A DNA stretch of 8,457 bases from Flavobacteriaceae bacterium. GTDB taxonomy: Bacteria > Bacteroidota > Bacteroidia > Flavobacteriales > Flavobacteriaceae. Below are positions 6,780-8,457 of the stretch, one piece after another; positions within the stretch are counted from its first letter, which is position 1; each line of letters opens with the position of its first letter. The notes beneath the pieces are model-generated. The model did no database searches. It was not told where the DNA came from and saw only the letters and a list, made by a program, of their open reading frames with translations. The position numbers and the translations under genes are program-made. Where the stretch lies: contig JAMPYA010000089.1 of NCBI GenBank assembly GCA_023700885.1, positions 1-8,457 of the forward strand, in the 5' to 3' direction.

Positions 6780-7178
6780 ATGAATATGAGATCTATAGTT
6801 AGTATTATTAGCGTAATTATTTTAACAGTAACATTGATGTCTTTTTCTATTGAACAAGGACCATGGGTTGTTCCTGCAAAAGATAAAGCCATTAAAAGTC
6901 CAGTAAAAGTATCGGATGATAATTTAGAAGAAGCTAAATTATTGTATTCAAAACATTGTAAAGCATGCCATGGTGCAAAAGGTTTAGGTGATGGCCCAAA
7001 AGCTAAAAGTGTAAAAGGTGATTTAGGAGATTTTTCATCTTCTGCTTTTCAAACTCAAACAGATGGAGAATTATTTTATAAAATTAAAAACGGAAGAGCA
7101 GATATGCCTAACTTTAAAAAGATAACTGATGAAGAAATATGGTTAACAGTTCTTTATGTTAGAGGATTAAAAAAATAA
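6780..7178 (+). CDS. Monoheme cytochrome c, class I, periplasmic
   Basis: This is a small exported electron carrier, the likely electron acceptor or donor of the upstream NrfD-type complex. The N-terminus has a hydrophobic signal segment (about 5-22) without a lipobox cysteine, so the protein is soluble or held by an uncleaved helix. One heme motif is present, C60-K-A-C63-H64, and M109 in RADMPNF is the expected distal axial ligand, giving a His/Met heme. The spacing and the terminal helix with IWLTVLYVRGL (120-130) are those of class I cytochromes. The mature N-terminus PWVVPAKDK (28-36) is a feature I associate with Bacteroidota members of this family. The first ATG at 6780 was used; a second at 6786 would remove two residues. 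The gene is the last before a strong terminator. It is probably in the same operon, although a 55-base gap leaves room for an internal promoter. Confidence 0.93.
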   Translation: MNMRSIVSIISVIILTVTLMSFSIEQGPWVVPAKDKAIKSPVKVSDDNLEEAKLLYSKHCKACHGAKGLGDGPKAKSVKGDLGDFSSSAFQTQTDGELFYKIKNGRADMPNFKKITDEEIWLTVLYVRGLKK

Positions 7179-7207
7179 TCAATAAGAAAATACTTTTCCC
7201 CCTTTTT

Positions 7208-7239
7208 AAAAAATCCCGCTTACTAGCGGGATTTTTTTT
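7208..7239. terminator. bidirectional intrinsic terminator between convergent cytochrome c and PPIase genes
   Basis: AAAAAATCCCGC (7208-7219), loop TTACTA, then GCGGGATTTTTT (7226-7237) form a perfect 12-bp stem with a T-tract on either strand. It lies 29 bases after the cytochrome stop and 5 bases beyond the PPIase stop on the other strand, so it can end both operons. Its GC core stands out in this AT-rich region. Confidence 0.93.
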
Positions 7240-7244
7240 ACATT

Positions 7245-8174
7245 TTATGCTTTCATTAATTCAACATCAAAAATCAGTGTGGCATTTGGAGGGATAACAC
7301 CTCCTGCACCGCGATTTCCATAAGCTAAATCTGATGGAATCACGAAACGTGCTTTATCTCCAACTTTTAACAATTGTATTCCTTCATCCCAGCCTGCAAT
7401 TACTTGTCCGATACCTAAAGTAAATTCAATTGGTTCTTTTCGAGAATATGATGAATCAAAAGTTGATCCATCTAACAACATTCCTTTATAATGAACTGAG
7501 ACGATTTTGCCTTTCTGAGCTTGAGCTCCATTCCCCTTTTGAAGTATTTTATAACGTAATCCACTATTCGTTTGGTCATAGCCAGCAGAAACACTTTCTA
7601 ATAATTCTTCTTGAGCTTTTTTTGCTGCTTCGGTTCTTTTAAGGCGACTCCCCTCAAAAGTTCTAAACGCTTCAACGGCATTGTATTTGGTGGCATTTTC
7701 TCCAACTCTGATAATTTCAATTGATTCTAAAACATCATTTTGTGCAATGGTGTCAACAATATTTTGTCCTTCAATTACTTGTCCAAAAACTGTGTGTTTA
7801 TTATCTAACCAAGGAGTAGCTACATGGGTAATAAAAAACTGACTTCCATTAGAGGCCGGTCCTGAATTTGCCATTGATAAAATTCCCGGCTTATCATGTT
7901 TTAAAGTTGAATGAAATTCATCATCAAAACTATATCCTGGTGAGCCTGTTCCGGTTCCTAAAGGACATCCTCCTTGAATCATAAAATCAGCAATAACTCT
8001 ATGAAATTTTAAACCGTTATAGTAAGGAGTGCCCTGAGGTTTTACTTTATTATCTAAATTTCCTTCAGCTAAAGCTACAAAGTTTCCAACGGTACCCGGA
8101 GTTTTTTCAAACTCAAGATTAATTAAAATTGTTCCTTTTGATGTTTTTAACGAAGCATATAATCCGTCTTTCAT
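7245..8174 (-). CDS. Cyclophilin-FKBP dual-domain peptidyl-prolyl isomerase
   Basis: This 309-residue protein joins two unrelated prolyl isomerase folds and should catalyse cis-trans isomerisation of X-Pro bonds with both. The cyclophilin domain (about 4-156) has FHR (57-59), MIQGG (65-69), MANSGPASNGSQFF (101-114) and WLDNKHTVFG (122-131), retaining the catalytic arginine R59, Q67, F114 and H127. A charged helical linker (about 165-200) leads to the FKBP domain (about 205-309), with HYKG (Y229), FD (239-240), GQVIAGW (256-262), AYG (284-286) and F302. These match the FKBP12 pocket residues. No signal peptide is seen, so it is cytoplasmic. The order cyclophilin then FKBP is that of the 'CFBP' dual immunophilins reported in Flavobacterium. 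The ATG at 8174 lies 31 bases after the prfC stop, suggesting co-transcription with prfC. Confidence 0.97.
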   Translation of the reverse strand: MKDGLYASLKTSKGTILINLEFEKTPGTVGNFVALAEGNLDNKVKPQGTPYYNGLKFHRVIADFMIQGGCPLGTGTGSPGYSFDDEFHSTLKHDKPGILSMANSGPASNGSQFFITHVATPWLDNKHTVFGQVIEGQNIVDTIAQNDVLESIEIIRVGENATKYNAVEAFRTFEGSRLKRTEAAKKAQEELLESVSAGYDQTNSGLRYKILQKGNGAQAQKGKIVSVHYKGMLLDGSTFDSSYSRKEPIEFTLGIGQVIAGWDEGIQLLKVGDKARFVIPSDLAYGNRGAGGVIPPNATLIFDVELMKA

Positions 8175-8205
8175 GTTTTATAAATTTAAGGTTATTTTTG
8201 TTTTT

Positions 8206-8457
8206 TTAAGGATTAAATTCACTAGTAAAGTGCAATTTAACTGATGGATATTTTTGTTGTGTCATTTGAATGGTAAATGGAGAATCTCCCAAAAATACTA
8301 ATTGATTTTGTTTGTCTCTGGCTAAATAACGTTGTTTTACTCTCAAGAATTCTTTAAATTCTTCATTTTTTTCATCATCTGGATGTACCCAACAAGCTTT
8401 GTGAATATTGATTGGTTCATAAGAACATTTCGCTCCATATTCATGTTCTAATCGATG
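8206..8457 (-). CDS. prfC: Peptide chain release factor 3, C-terminal end (partial)
   Basis: This is the last 83 residues of a frame that enters from the right edge and stops at 8208-8206. The translated segment has the RF3 C-terminal pattern: RLEHEYGA, then EPINIHKACW, a charged stretch with EEFKEF, and LVFLGDSPFTIQMTQQKYP followed by VKLHFTSEF. RF3 is the GTPase that recycles RF1 and RF2 from the ribosome after peptide release. The GTPase domain lies outside the window (full length is about 530 residues), so integrity cannot be judged. It is followed 31 bases later by the dual prolyl isomerase on the same strand, with no terminator between. Confidence 0.92.
   Translation of the reverse strand, partial: HRLEHEYGAKCSYEPINIHKACWVHPDDEKNEEFKEFLRVKQRYLARDKQNQLVFLGDSPFTIQMTQQKYPSVKLHFTSEFNP

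Noticed and set aside
7430..7642. Plus-strand open frame of 70 codons
   Set aside because: It is antisense to the linker and FKBP part of the prolyl isomerase gene, and its low-complexity hydrophobic end reflects the complement of lysine-rich codons.

Overview
This window is AT-rich bacterial chromosome from a member of the Bacteroidota, most likely class Flavobacteriia. The evidence is the low GC content, long A/T runs, almost no Shine-Dalgarno sequences, a TAnnTTTG-type -7 promoter element, and protein types typical of flavobacteria: a 'WVVPAK' monoheme cytochrome c, a cyclophilin-FKBP fusion, and a one-piece FAD/Fe-S D-2-hydroxyacid dehydrogenase. No rRNA, tRNA, CRISPR array, transposase or phage gene was seen. 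The genus cannot be fixed from this sequence alone.

Layout. (1) 1-2654, minus strand: csaA, then one base later a large FAD-linked oxidase with C-terminal Fe-S motifs (D-lactate or D-2-hydroxyglutarate dehydrogenase type), which runs off the left edge. (2) 2727-3760, plus strand: a peroxiredoxin-like/thioredoxin-fold protein with a CNHC site, a perfect 13-bp hairpin, and an unrecognised four-helix membrane protein followed by a clear terminator. (3) 3886-7239, plus strand: a candidate promoter and four genes for a membrane electron-transfer module, ending at a strong GC-stem terminator. (4) 7245-8457, minus strand: the end of prfC (release factor 3) followed by a cyclophilin-FKBP dual prolyl isomerase, converging on the same terminator.

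The main item is region 3. It encodes a tetraheme cytochrome c lipoprotein, a Tat-exported lipoprotein with four [4Fe-4S] sites, a roughly 10-helix NrfD/HybB-family quinone-reactive membrane protein, and a monoheme cytochrome c. All heme and cluster ligands are intact. No molybdopterin subunit or terminal reductase is encoded beside them. The most economical reading is a menaquinol:cytochrome c oxidoreductase: NrfD exchanges electrons with menaquinone, the Fe-S subunit and tetraheme protein relay them, and the monoheme cytochrome carries them to an oxidase or reductase encoded elsewhere. The subunit set resembles the tetraheme/Fe-S/NrfD (Cbc4-type) complex described in Geobacter and a stripped-down alternative complex III. 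Its physiological role and electron direction are inferred, not shown.

The remaining genes are housekeeping or stress functions: hydroxyacid oxidation, chaperone or tRNA-like binding, thiol redox, prolyl isomerisation and translation termination.
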